64,000 nt of DNA, taken from contig CM032232.1 of assembly GCA_019009955.1 (NCBI GenBank), positions 49,316,501 through 49,380,500 of the forward strand, read 5' to 3'. The position numbers and the translations under genes are program-made. Positions 49,238 through 62,307 of this stretch are shown here, piece after piece. This stretch comes from Riptortus pedestris (lineage: Eukaryota > Arthropoda > Insecta > Hemiptera > Alydidae). The stretch's first letter is position 1. Each line of letters begins with the position of its first letter. The notes under the pieces were generated by a model. That model saw nothing but the letters and a program-made list of their open reading frames with translations, did not search any database and was not told where the DNA came from.

Positions 49238-50033
49238 AGGCAAAAAGTCTGCCACACAGGGGCTCCGTAAACTAAGCAGATTTCCCATATGCTGGTACAA
49301 TACGCTTGTGTTCTAATCTCACCACATATTTTCAATTTATATTTAAAACCCTGATAGGTAATAAGGGGGGGGGGTATTGATTGAAAGCAGAAAACAAGAA
49401 ATTACGAATTACTCTCTTAATACTAGAGTTACTAAAAAATGCATAGATCAACAATTGTAGAACATCAATAGTTTAACAAGATATGTTCTATACAATTTTA
49501 TGACCCAACTTATAACTGAGATATTTTGAATTTTTAACCCCCACTATTTTTGGTCCGATTTCCGGCAATAACAATTATGACCTATTGTGTTGACTGAACT
49601 GTTAAATATTGAATATGGTATAGTTCAGTAAAGTTACGAAAAATCTTAATTGATAATGTCATCACATAACATTTGCATGTATCTCACAAAGTAAAAGTTC
49701 AATGAAAACAATATTTGGTATTTAACATTGGAATGAAGTGGTTCATGATATAACAGCTTATTGTTATTCCAAATATGTCTGTTAATGTCCATGACACAGA
49801 AAATATGTGTAGAATAACATTTATTGATAATTTAATTTGCAATAAGATAGGATCTGTACAATTAAGGCTTTTAGAAATTCTCTACTAAGCCCCCCCCCCC
49901 TTCCCACTTGCTGGATTTCAGCCATTAAACTTGATCTTAAGTTTTACATAAAACATTTAAAAATTGAGTTTGGTAACGATCAAACAAAAATTGCAACCGC
50001 TAGAGCATTAATAGACACATACACACACACACA
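49238..50033 (+). repeat. family B repeat, left part, diverged
   Basis: Starts AAAAAGTCTGCCACACAGGG and runs to GCAACCGCTAGAGCATTAAT. The core microsatellite has become (CA)n at 50018-50033. The right half is missing. Confidence 0.7.
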
Positions 50034-51777
50034 AGTAAACGCGTTTGTATTATTTACTTGGAGAACCTACAGTTGTGTTCAGTTCTCCTGTGGCAAGTAG
50101 AAATTTATTTAGTGATGAACCTGTTCCCATTCGTCATACTACGATAAAGGACTTAAATAAATCCTTTTTTTTTTTATCTAACTAAACACACACAACAGCT
50201 CCTGCTGAAAAAGGTCCTATATTGCCTCTGAGTAGAGCTGACTGAGAAGCACACAGAGTGTAGAAGGTATGATGTCATAAGAAAGTTTCAGCAGTACTGT
50301 TCTGAAATACAAGAGGATGATAGCTACTCTATAAAAAAAAACTATAATTTCTTATTAATTATGGGCATATATAAAGTAATATAAATAGAACTTCAACATA
50401 TGGGCACACAAGTTACTGAGATAACTATTTGTATATCAAATTAATTATAAAAGACACTCCTTTGTTTTTGTTATTTGTCACAGGATCAGAAAGAGAAAAA
50501 TATGACTTGCAACATTAGTGAGGATGAAAAATGGGTAAAGAATGCTGACAGAATCTCCTAAGAGAAGGACATTTTATGAAGAAAAGAAAATGGACTTGAC
50601 CACCAGGCCCAAATAACTCACGAGTTCAGTGCATACTAATAATAAATAAAATAACTAATATATAAAAACCATTATTATTTTTAAATATAGTGGAGGGAAA
50701 ATTTAGTCTTATGAATTACCCCCAAAAAATATGTTTATCAACAAGTTGTAATTATGTTTTAATATAATATGCTTTCACACGAGTTTTGTTTCAGTTTAAC
50801 ATTCCATAAACTGTAAATATACAATAAACAATTTGCTATCGAACTATAGGAATAGGGTAAAAAAAAAGAGGCTTATATTCACAAGTAATGATGTCATGTA
50901 TCATATTTATTCAATCAATTTAAATAATAATAATACCTATATTCATATAGTTTAAATAAATTTGTTTTTTATTTGTTTTATCAAGGAAATATAAAAATGC
51001 ATTGATAAATATATATGTAATTTAATAATCAAATGGTCATTATTTTTTTATATGTTCAACTTTATTTAACAGGTTAGTTTTACAAAGTCAGTAAAGTACA
51101 CATGTATTATTGTATAATATTAATATTACATCTATTAAAAATAACTCCACCATGGTAAGCTTTCTAATGGTGTAGTAAGCTAGTGCTACCATAATAGATA
51201 ATATGCAGGCAGGCATCTTTCTTGTCCTGTGCTAGAACTTTCTTATCAAGTGATGAATCCTGCTACATCGATCATTCAACATTACGGTTTATTGCTGGTT
51301 AGCCTCACACAAAAGGCAAGGAAAAAATTACGGATAACCTTAGGAGACCATCTTTTCTTATACTTGGATCTAGAGACTTCCCTGTTTATGACTAAGCTTT
51401 TTCACAACAATAACATTTGATATTGAAATAAATATAATAAATGTCAACAACTTTTCCTTCTCAAAAACTCCATGAAATGAGAGTCGTTTTAAGATAACGT
51501 ATCCACTAAACTCTTTTTTCCCTAAGCCACCATTTACAGGTTGTCCAAAAATATAAAAACAGTACATCGAGAGTTAATCATTTATATCTTACATCAGAGC
51601 TAAAAAATATTTCATTTTAATAGTTTGAAATTTTCTATTCGTAATTGAAAGACCTTGTACTTCAAAGTTTTTTATCAAGAATGCATGACTATAAATTACC
51701 TAGTGTTTTTAATTATATTGACAGGGCAGTATAGTTTAAAGCATTTGTTTAAAATGTGTCTAGGGGAGTAGGGTTTT
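50034..51777. other. intergenic, between the convergent genes
   Basis: A partial SINE body is visible at 50079-50157 (GAAATTTATTTAGTGATGAA). The rest is AT-rich with no recognised feature. A GC-richer stretch at 51170-51420 has only short open frames. Confidence 0.45.
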
Positions 51778-51782
51778 TTATT
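51777..51782 (-). terminator. candidate polyadenylation signal of the four-helix membrane protein gene
   Basis: AATAAA on the minus strand, 196 bases after the stop codon at 51978. Confidence 0.5.
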
Positions 51783-51977
51783 GGAAATCCTCCAAAAGAA
51801 TGATTAATGGGTAAATATATTAAAGTTAAATTTGTTTACATAATTAACTCCTCAATTAGATCATAGATATTGGGATTTCATTTGAATCTTAATTTTACAA
51901 ATTATATCTTCGATCCCCAATTCTCAACTGAATGTTATAAAAACAATATTTTACAATAATATTAATTCTCGTAATTT

Positions 51978-54900
51978 TTATAGTTTGTTGACGGCATTTG
52001 ATTGATCTTCTATAACCTCTTCTTTGATCTCTACGTAGAAAGAAAATACAATGAGCCAGCAATAAACAGTGAAGGCTGAAAAAAAAAATCTTTATTGCAA
52101 GATAGAAGTAAGTTATCTGAAATAGTTTGAAGGGAGCACAAAAGGTTTCCATTAGGGTGCATATATTCCTGATCGCATCTTCTGAACCTGAAGTTTTAGC
52201 TATTTGTTAGGGTTCAGGATTTGGAGTCGTAGTTTAGTATGGGGGAGTGGGGGGGGGGAGAGTAGATTGATCAAGATAGATAGTCATCTTTCTTATTATT
52301 TGAGATTACCATCCCTGACAGAATGGCATCTATAACCAATACAAGAAGCAGCGGGCAAAGAATCATTCTGTCTTACTCCAGAGGCCTTGGTAAGCCTCTA
52401 GGTAGCAAATTTGAAGTACTCATTTATTTAGTTCAAACAGCCCTAGTATTAGCTCCTTGTTTTGTCAACAAAGCTACTTGCACCTCTCTCTGTTTTTAAA
52501 ACATTCCAGATGACACATTTGAAAACTTTTAAATTCCTAGATTAGATCTAGGATGCAGGTTTAACTGCTTACTTATAAACCACCAGCGTTTCATAGATTT
52601 GCTCATTCCCGGCACCGCCCGTTATCATCATATATCTGAATATTCTGAAAAAAGTCTGCAGGAATTCAGCTCATATGCAATCCATATTTCGGGTAAAATG
52701 AAGCCATGCTTATGTTGGCAGTCTTCTTTGTAATTCAAATCTCACTAAATTTCTAGTAAAACCGTATATGAAAGAAAAAACTAATTTAAGCAATATAATG
52801 TTTGCATAAAATAAAAAAAAATGTAATAAGGTCCAATGAAGGGCAAAATGGGAGCAACATTTTGATTAACAGTTTATGTTTAGGAAATTCGATTCATTCA
52901 TTGATATTTAAATCTCATAGCTTTGGCTTCCTTTGCTTCCCTGAAAACTTCAATAATATTTCATTGTAAAAATGAGGGAGAATGGATATAAAATGTGTAA
53001 AATATATATTACAATACAAGGAAAGGAACAGATAATAAAAAAAATAATGCATACCACTTTCAAAAATATGGATGATACACTGTAGAAAAGCATCAAATGA
53101 TGAAAATGCTTTCAGAATGAAGAAAATATTTCCAAGGATGGCCATGCATACTCCAAACCCAGATATAATTACATGTGGCATTATTAGACAGTGGTTTCTC
53201 TAAAATCAGTTAAAGAAAGTACTTAAGTGTAAGTTTATTTAAAATGAATTATTTTAATGAGCTGTAACAGTAGTATTTCCATGGCAATTGTTAAAAAAAA
53301 TCGATATTCTATCTAATGGATTTGTCTTGTCACAATTCAAGTATTGATATTAATAGAAACCGACAAGGGAAGAGGATCATGAGGACATCGGCTGTTCTTA
53401 TGTATTGTGGGTTCAACAACGAAGGCTAGTTTTCAAGATATTTAGGAAAATGTCCATCACGCAGGGGCTGCGTTAACTAAGCAGATTTTCCAAGTGCGTC
53501 ACGTATTCACATTTACCTCAAAACATAACAGTTCAATGAGAACAATATTCGGTATTTATGCTTCAAATAAAGTGCTTCATAATATAACAGCCTATCGTTT
53601 ATATGGCATGAGTAGGAGTGGGGGTTTACTGTCGGCCGAAAACTAAAATATGGAAATATTTTGGTTAATAATCAAGATAGTGAAAAGACGTACATAACAA
53701 CATTTATAGAACATTACATTTGCAATGAAATTGTTCCTATACAATTTTTCGATCCGACGCATAATATCAAAGATATTAAGAATTTTCGGAATTCCCTCAC
53801 CAACCCCCTCCCACACTGTTTTGATTTCAGCCATTAACGAACTTGATTTTTATTTTTGCGACCGATAGAGCATTAACACACACACACACACACACAAATA
53901 CACCCACGCAATCGATGGATATTTGAGGATATTTTTTGACAATTCCCTTAAGGGAAATTTGCTAAAATATATCATCGATCATAAGGGCAACTATTGAGAA
54001 AGAAATATATTTGCCTGTCTGTCTGTCCGTAATCGAATTCATCTGTCTGTAATCGGCAATTTAAAAATTAATTTTTGGTGTGTTATGTTGCTTGCTGGGT
54101 ACTACAGTGCAAGCAGGTCATGGACCTCTGTCACCGTTTCATACCATCGATTGCAGTCTGCAGCTAGCAACCCCCAACCGGCGACTTCTAGCCACAGCAA
54201 GTCCTCCCTAGATCATCAACCTCTGCCTGGGACTGTTCATCATCCTCACCCCATCTGGTGTACCATGCAACATCCGCAGGGGCAGTCCATCTTTTCGTCT
54301 TGTCCTGAAAAGAGCAATCTGATCTTCTTGTATTAGCTGCAAGCCACACCTGTCTATTTATTCTGTTAACAGGTCAACTTGATTTTCTCTGGTCGCAATG
54401 ACACCATGAAGTAGTTTCCTGTTTACTATCCCTACCCATAGCAGTGTCATTAGGAAAATTTCATAAACAGCAATAAAGGGAAGAGAAGAGAAAATACTCG
54501 AGGCTAGGGTAGTTAGATAACCATCCCTCCGTAACCTGCATTGAAGCTGACTAATTATAGATATTAGCCAGTATAATTATGCAAACTACATACTTTAATT
54601 TCCTACCTCACTTACATGTTCTAAGTGTGAATTTAGTTAAGTGCAGGAGCGCCCTCCTTAATAAGATGGATATCAGGTTTAAAAATTGCACTGGCAACTC
54701 CTTCCTTTACAGCCGAGGCTCTATTAGCGACATACCTTAGATATGCTGGAGCTGTCTATCGAACAGGTTAATTCCTTTCATTAATCAACTTATATCCCTA
54801 ACTATTTCTGCTGCCATTAGAGTGGCGAGTTCGATTCCCGCATGGGCAGTAGGAATTTATTTAGTGACGAACTCATTAAATAGAATCCTTAGTCCCACCC

Positions 54901-56408
54901 TGGCTAAAAAGGTGTGGTATCTGTAGATTCCTGTCCCAATTAGCAATAGTAGCAAAAAGCGGACGTTAATAAATAATAATAATAATGAAGTTGTTTAAAC
55001 TCTTTCCGATGTCTGTAATGTTGGTTAGCTTCAAGAATAATACAACTAGAAACCATTTCTTGTCCTCGTGATCCTTTCACTTGTTGGTTTTAGAGTAACA
55101 TTAGTGGTTCTCTGTTCACGGGCAGAACCACAAGGCTTAACCTCTTTGAAATATTTAGCTATTTCGTCTATGGTTTTATAATAATTAGTCTGGCAGAAAT
55201 ACTGAAATAAATACCTTATAAACCCCATACAGGAGGCAACAACACAATACTGTGCTGAGTAATAGAACAGCCAGAACCAATCCATAAGTCATCTTTGCTG
55301 CAATAACTGGAAGCAATGAGTTTTCTACTTTAAAAAATAAAGTAAGCTTGTTTATTTTATATTTTCCTGTAAAACACTGTCTCTTATAATTGAACTATTC
55401 TACATATCTGGTCATTCTCCCCTCATCTTTAAATCAGAAAAATCATATATTTATAAAATTTGGCATTTATTTGTATGTTATAGAATGTTTTGTATTTCTT
55501 ATAGCCACTTCTTAAAAATTCATCTTTATTACTTTATAATTATCGTATGACTTTATTTTATTGTATTGCAAGATAACAGTTCATAAGTTATTTTGTGAGT
55601 CCTTTATGAAAGGGTTAAATAAAGAAAAATGCAATAAAAATCACACTTACAATTACACTTATACTATAAAAAATGTTAATACTAATAAAATGGATATCTT
55701 CTATTTATTATTATTTTGTATTTTGTTGATCTTCACAACATGAAAGATTGAAATTACTGTTTCTATTCATTATGAGATACTGTTATAATTAGAATAAAAT
55801 AAAAATCCCATTTGCCAAAATTTATTTTTCAAATTATAGCATTAAGTAAAGTCAGATTAATTCAGAATAATAATATATCCTCCAAGCAAAACCTTTATGC
55901 GACTAACCTTGTCCTTACAAGATCTTTTCTAAGACAGATAAATGAAATATTTATAAATTAATATTTTTAGTTTATTTTAATTAATAATAAAAATAGCATT
56001 CTTACTTGCACGCTCCATTTCGGCATCTGAATTCTTTTCTGCATCTCCGATTTCCGCAAAAAAAATAGGGCCCACGCAGAAAAGAACAATGGTCCCAACC
56101 AATGAAGTAATCTGACAAAATTTTTTAGTTCAAGTTTAAACTAAAGTAATAAAATATGTTTTTTAATACATGTAAAAAAATATATAATAAAAAAAAAAAA
56201 CGTTGTGGCCATAGGTCATTTGCACATTATGGGACGATGATGAGCTAAGAATAAATTAAATAAAAACTGTCCATTTTAAAGTAAATAAAATCTGAAACTC
56301 AAATAATATTAATTACATCAAATGATTGGGGACAATTAATTTATTTATTAATGGCCTCTATTAGAACCAAAAGAAATTGAGAGAGAAAAAAACAGGTGGC
56401 CATGGTCT

Positions 56409-56462
<54 letters not shown>

Positions 56463-56772
56463 AAGAGTGGAATTGCAATGTATTATATCTTATAAATTAC
56501 TCGAATGCACTATGATTGCAATAAAGATTTTGTTTTTCAGAATAGAACAGCAGAGTTCTAAAACTAAAACTGAAATCACTTGAATGAAAATTTGATAAAC
56601 CTAATCAAAAAATAATACTTGATTTAACCACTTACAGTCACGCTAAAATTAAACTTTATTTGATGAACTAATTACAATATAGAATTTGGCTTACCACATA
56701 TATCCATGCCAAAATTAAAGAGCCTGTGTAGAGTGATAAGCCACAAATAGACTTAGATAATCTTGGTATCAT
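51978..56772 (-). CDS. small four-helix membrane protein, function unknown
   Basis: Exons on the minus strand: 56772-56695, 56111-56006, 55297-55215, 53199-53055 and 52075-51978. Borders are AG/GT and phases join into 169 codons plus TAA. The start MIPRLSKSICGLSLYTGSLI has an in-frame TAA four codons upstream. Four hydrophobic segments: about residues 12-43, 65-86 (YGLVLAVLLLSTVLCCCLLY), 97-118 (HVIISGFGVCMAILGNIFFI) and 126-152 (through FTVYCWLIVFSFY). A charged loop (about residues 45-60) follows helix 1, and the acidic cytoplasm-like tail is EIKEEVIEDQSNAVNKL. The layout (SLYTGSLI near the N-terminus, YGVYK after helix 2, VFSFYVE before the tail) resembles arthropod LAPTM4-like/DUF7027-type four-helix proteins, from memory and unaligned. 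It is convergent with BI-1. A reverse-transcriptase relic lies in its last intron. Exon assembly is strong; the family name is tentative. Confidence 0.85.
52261..52560 (-). pseudogene. non-LTR reverse transcriptase relic
   Basis: The minus strand reads KASGVRQNDSLP and, after a frameshift, LLLVLVIDAILSGM. Together these are the conserved block GVRQGDSLSPLLFxLVLDAIL of non-LTR reverse transcriptases (pattern from memory). Upstream residues (NEYFKFAT-like) are decayed. It lies in the last intron of the four-helix membrane protein gene, same strand. Confidence 0.7.
53451..53967 (+). repeat. family B repeat, diverged full-length copy
   Basis: Starts AATGTCCATCACGCAGGGGC and ends ATTCCCTTAAGGGAAATTTG. 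The core is (CA)n at 53877-53897 instead of (TA)n. The internal segment GGCATGAGTAGGAGTGGGGG is shared with the copy at 12008. It lies in an intron of the four-helix membrane protein gene. Confidence 0.8.
54090..54345 (-). pseudogene. retroelement relic (post-reverse-transcriptase region)
   Basis: The minus strand reads LIQEDQIALFRTRRKDGLPL, then RMLHGTPDGVRMMNSPRQRL and, in a following segment, VASCRLQSMV. It resembles the G.GVR..G.PRQRW.D.L pattern found C-terminal of reverse transcriptases in some non-LTR elements (memory, weak). GC content is clearly above the intron around it and stops are present. The assignment is tentative. Confidence 0.4.
54820..54986 (+). repeat. tRNA-derived SINE, best-preserved copy
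   Basis: The B-box region GAGTTCGATTCCCGCATGGG is intact. It is followed by TTTAGTGACGAACTCATTAA, TTAGTCCCACCCTGGCTAAA, CCTGTCCCAATTAGC, GCGGACGTTAATAAATAATA and an (AAT)n tail. It lies in an intron of the four-helix membrane protein gene. Confidence 0.8.
56409..56455 (+). repeat. (TA)n microsatellite
   Basis: About 23 TA units in intron 1 of the four-helix membrane protein gene, without family A or B sequence around it. Confidence 0.9.
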
Positions 56773-56882
56773 CTTAAATCCTTAACTAAAATAAAGGAGA
56801 AAACAATTTCATTATCATAGAATTAATTGTCTCAAGATTCAACAACATGAAATCCAATAGTCACATTATCCAAACATTAAGA

Positions 56883-57368
56883 AAAAGTTCTGCCAGGCAG
56901 GGGCTGCGAACTAATCTTATTTCCCACGCAATATAATATGAAGTGCTAATGATCTTTCGCCATCTATTCTCTATTTCTCTCGTAGTAGGAAGCCTCTGTA
57001 AAGAGGAATTCAAATGTTAGCTGGACATGAGATATTCAGTGGCTGAAGTACTTTAAGAGTAAATCCAATGATTACAACTGGGGGAATACTCAGGCATGAA
57101 ACCAAACAAAGTTCAAGTAACTATGTTAATATTCGAGTCAGAGAAATCATCTACAAAACAATAGCTGTAGGAAATTAAAACTCCACCAAATTGGTTATAC
57201 AAAATTTGTCGAAATTCCCCTCCCCTCTAGCCCAATTTCAGCCATTAACAAGCTTGATCTTGATGTTTACATAATAAACGTTTAAATATCGAATTTCGTA
57301 ACGATAAAATAAAATTTGCGACCACTACAGCGTTACAGACAATCTTATATAATATATATATATATATA

Positions 57369-57413
<45 letters not shown>
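56883..57413 (+). repeat. family B repeat, left part with (TA)n core
   Basis: Starts AAGTTCTGCCAGGCAGGGGC and runs to GCGACCACTACAGCGTTACA and the (TA)n at 57347-57413. The right half is absent; a Tigger-like MITE begins within the TA tract. Confidence 0.7.
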
Positions 57414-57416
<3 letters not shown>

Positions 57417-58104
57417 TAGAGCGTCGATAATCCGGACGTCAATAATCCGGAACGTCAAAAATCCGGACTTATTCCAGAGATTTAAAAAAAAAAAAAAAAA
57501 AAAAATATATATGGTTTGCGCCTATTAGCGATACGCAATGCACACGAGACAAGCCAAACTGAAGTTTCTGAAGCCCGGGAAAGAATTGAATTATCGTCTA
57601 GAAAAATATCAGGAAGGAGACTGCATGTAATTCCTAGAACCAAATTTTTCAGTATGTAAGTTCGTTAGACACAGTTCCGAGAAACCAAATCGCTAAGCCG
57701 GCCTTCTTCCTTATAATGTTATTTTCTGTCTGTTTCCGTTGAAATAAACCCCCAACCATTCATGTGAGTTTTTGTTTATTTGTGTATACATATACATATA
57801 TGTATATGTATATGTAGTTCGATATTTTTTTTTGACATATCTGTTTGTACAACTATTTTTTAGATAAATTTTAACTTCTAACGTTTATTTTAATATGAAG
57901 TACATATGTACATATTTTTAGTTACATATTAATTAATAAACTATATGCATAAATATATTTAACGATTTCTATGCTCCTTTCACCATATGTAGTATGAAAT
58001 TGTTCTTAAAACGATGTTTTTATATCGATGTTCAAAAATACGGATATTTCGAAAATACGGATGTGGTCTGACATTAATTAGTCCGGATTATCGACGCTCT
58101 ACTG
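57414..58104 (+). mobile_element. Tigger/pogo-like MITE (691 bp)
   Basis: Perfect terminal inverted repeats of 23 bases beginning CAGTAGAGCGTCGATAATCC (57414) and mirrored by GGATTATCGACGCTCTACTG (ends 58104), flanked by TA on both sides. The start CAGTAGAG...ATCCGGA is typical of pogo/Tigger-group termini (from memory). Degenerate repeats of ATCCGGA and ACGGAT lie just inside each end. No transposase frame was found, so it is non-autonomous. Confidence 0.88.
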
Positions 58105-58126
58105 TATATATATATATGTGTGTGTG

Positions 58127-58157
<31 letters not shown>

Positions 58158-58302
58158 TGTGTGTGAGTGTGAAATGAAGCAAGAAAATAACAGCATGGAT
58201 CCTAAGTTCGACTTAACAATGAATAAGAAATACAGAATAAATTTTGCATTGTAACATTCTAGGTAAACGCATTATGGTGATATTGTTTGCAATAATAGCA
58301 TT

Positions 58303-58985
58303 TTTAGAAGATTTCCCTTAAAGGGATAAATGTTACCCCCTCTGGTGGTCGCAATTTATTTTTGGTCATTAGGAAATTCGATATTTAAGCGTTTTAATTA
58401 TAACTAAAAATCAAGTTCGTTAACGCCTGAAATCGGACTGGGGGAGGTATGCTTTAGGAGGAAATTTCAAAAAATCTAGAGTCTAGATAATAGAACCAAT
58501 CTTATTCCAAACGTAATTGTCTATAAATGTTGTTATTTACATATTTTCTCTATCATGAATAACAGAGAACGTTCTTGTTTCAAAAATTTTAACTTGATTT
58601 ATTCCATAATCGATATTTCACAGTATCAGTCAACAGTAAAGATAAAATTTGTTATTGGCTGAAATCGGGCCTGGAATAGTGGGAGTTTATAGGGGGGGGG
58701 GATTTCAAAATTCATATTTTCGTTATTATGAGTCGGATTGTCATCAATCTATTAATGGTCTACATTGTTTTCTATGGATTTTTTTCGTAACTCAAGTATT
58801 CAGCGAACGTGTTATTCGTGCTTTCTTGTTTTCAGCCTTCACTACCCCCCACCACTGCTCCCTTGTACGCTTTGGTTTTTTTACAAAGAAATAGATTATA
58901 TGTTATAATATGAGATCGCCAAGTCTGTTGTACCAGCACGTAGGAAATCTGCTTAGTTTACGCAGCCTCTGCCTCACGGAGTTTA
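58303..58985 (-). repeat. family B repeat(s), inverted and decayed
   Basis: Begins AGAAGATTTCCCTTAAAGGG, then CTCTGGTGGTCGCAATTTAT and GTTAACGCCTGAAATCGGAC. A second partial copy of the GGCTGAAATCGG block follows at 58657. It ends GGAAATCTGCTTAGTTTACG and CAGCCTCTGCCTCACGGAG. It has no TA core. Confidence 0.65.
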
Positions 58986-59037
58986 TACATAGAAATAGAG
59001 AATACTTAGTGATATAAGGTCAAAAGTGTTTTATATT

Positions 59038-59091
59038 AGCAGGTGGGGAAGCCTGCTTAGTTTACGCAGCACCTGCGTGACAGACTTTTAT
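59038..59091 (-). repeat. family B terminal fragment
   Basis: GCCTGCTTAGTTTACGCAGC, ACCTGCGTGACAGACTTTTA: only the GTCCGTCACGCAGG end, inverted. Confidence 0.7.
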
Positions 59092-59649
59092 ATTTAATAC
59101 TTCTTAAGAAATTAGAGTTTCAAATTAGGGAAGAATTGTACTTTTTTAGAACTAGACTCCAGTCTAGGAGTCTAGACCTAAGGGCCGTCTGGTCAACATC
59201 CAGGACGTTTGGACACTGATGATGATGCACTTCATCAAAACTGCTCTGTCATTTTAATAAATTATTACAGTGAAAGCGTAGCCATTTCTTTCATCTACCT
59301 AGCTACATTAGAAGTCAGTTCCACCTGCCAGAATACCAACTCAAAATTGAGTATTTGAGATAAAAATTATTCTGATTCATTATAAATTACAGTACTAGAT
59401 ATAGTGCATAGTTTTCCGTAAAATTAATATATTATATTCAGCTGTATTTCATTAATTGTTTTTTCTTTCCGGGAAAGAATATTTCTATCTATCTGTTCAG
59501 CTCTGAGAGGTTGGAAGACCTGTTTGTTTACAATCCAGACGCTTTACGGTAGGCAGTTATTTAAATTGACTGAAAGATTTCTCATTACCGTATGTATTTA
59601 TTCACTTAATATTCACGATGGTGTTAAGTGTTCTCAGTATGTAGATTTA

Positions 59650-59716
59650 TCTATTGTTAAACTTCACGTGGGAAATCTGCTTAGTTTACGCAGACCCTGC
59701 GTGACGGACTTTTTTA
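59650..59716 (-). repeat. family B terminal fragment
   Basis: TTAAACTTCACGTGGGAAAT, CTGCTTAGTTTACGCAGACC, CTGCGTGACGGACTTTTTTA: well-preserved GTCCGTCACGCAGG end, inverted. Confidence 0.75.
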
Positions 59717-60081
59717 AATGTAATTTTATATTGTGTAAATCTATAATTTATATTGGACTATTAAATATAAAAAAACATTGCTATTATTTAAAAGGCATTA
59801 CTCTCTTAATTCAAGCAATTCGATCTCACAATAAATCCTATTGTTAAAGGGATTATTTATGAAATTTAATATGAAAACAAATAATTTATTATTGTTCAGA
59901 AACCTTGCCACAGTGCGTCTCATTGTCGAACTGAGAAGTGTCACAATTATTTTATAATTATTCTAGTTGATTTTTAATTCAGGATAAATTCATAACACAA
60001 GGACACACACAGACGCTTTCTCACACTTTAACGAAAGTTAGTAAACTTTCGTTAAGTGGCGAGCAAGCAGCTACATAGATA

Positions 60082-60432
60082 GTTCGAATTTTCGAAATTC
60101 CCCCCTCTAACCCCCCCCCACCCACTGGTCCGATTTAAGCCAATAACGAACGTGATCTGTCTTTTTTTTTTTTTTTTTTATTAAAACGTTTAAATATCGA
60201 GTTTTTGGTAGCTCGGTATATATGTGGTAACATGGTAATGTATGTATAAATATAATTTTGAACGGACCTCATTTTCGACATCTCCTGAGTAGGATCGGTG
60301 GACATTTGAAGAAATTATTCGAAAATCGCGTCATGAGTAGGACCTGAATAGCTGATTTCCACCACCAGCGTATCACAATGGGACTTGGGAAATCTGCTTA
60401 GTTTGCGCAGACCCTGCGGGACGAACGTTTAA
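60082..60432. repeat. composite of family B fragments
   Basis: 60082-60362 is forward family B sequence (TTCGAATTTTCGAAATTCCC to CCTGAATAGCTGATTTCC). It is followed at 60380-60432 by an inverted terminus (GGAAATCTGCTTAGTTTGCG, CAGACCCTGCGGGACGAAC). Confidence 0.65.
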
Positions 60433-60735
60433 TTTAAACAGACTTTTTAGAGGAACTATTCCATTCCTGGGCTTTAGAGACATAAGTCTTACGTGTAATG
60501 TGCAGAGGATATCTGTGTTGGATGATGAATCGATTCTGTAATCACATTATACTGATAAATGTTGGGGGAAGTGGGTGATGATTGTGAGGAGGATGGAGAA
60601 GATGGGCACCACGTTGTCTAGACTCCCCGCTCTGGAATAACAGCTCAATACACCCCCCACGATTTGCAACCATTTCTGGAACCACCAACCCTCCCTCTTA
60701 GGAATTGGTCTGGGGCATTACTCCATTCTTACTTT
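60433..60735 (+). other. unassigned segment
   Basis: Less AT-rich than its surroundings (for example GATGATTGTGAGGAGGATGG and CTCCCCGCTCTGGAATAACA), without a sustained open frame or a recognised repeat. Confidence 0.4.
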
Positions 60736-60824
60736 TAGCACCCTTTAAGGGAAATTAGCTATTGGGTTGTACTAATGATGCAATTTTCTGTTTTGTATAA
60801 ATGCCCATTGGTCCTACTTAGGAG

Positions 60825-60942
<118 letters not shown>

Positions 60943-61345
60943 GTCATCCTAGTGTTCGAAATTTTGTCTACCTTATCAAATACGATATATGAACGTTTAG
61001 TGTGAAACTAATAATTTGGCTAACGGCTAAAATTGGACTGAATAGGGGAATCAAAAATTAAAAATAGCTGCGTTATTATGAGTCAAAAAATTAAATATAA
61101 TGAATCTTATTGTGTAATCTATCTAATTTTCTACGAACATTGTTTTCTTCACTTTTCCTCTATATCGAAGAATAACTTTATTTTTCATCCTTCAGTAGAC
61201 CCCCACATTTAGCAGATTTCCCTTAAGGGAAATCAGCTATTGAGGTTGTAGTCATGACGCGATTTTTTAATCATTTCTTGAAATATCCATTGATTCTAAC
61301 TAATAGATGACGAAAATGAGGACCGTTCAAAATTTTATATACCTA

Positions 61346-62301
<956 letters not shown>

Positions 62302-62307
62302 TATATA

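Noticed and set aside
50481..50562. Possible exon after TTTGTCACAG reading DQKEKNMTCNISEDEKWVKN
   Set aside because: No partner exon or donor, only about 25 codons before a stop, and no family resemblance.
52600..52625. CATTCCCGGCACCGCCCGTT as a family A terminus
   Set aside because: Similar to the hairpin, but CTAG is missing and no adjacent family A sequence was found; too decayed to annotate.
55046..55285. Minus-strand open frame starting MDWFWLFYYS
   Set aside because: Wrong frame of exon 3 of the four-helix membrane protein gene; the joined frame reads MTYGLVLAVLLL.
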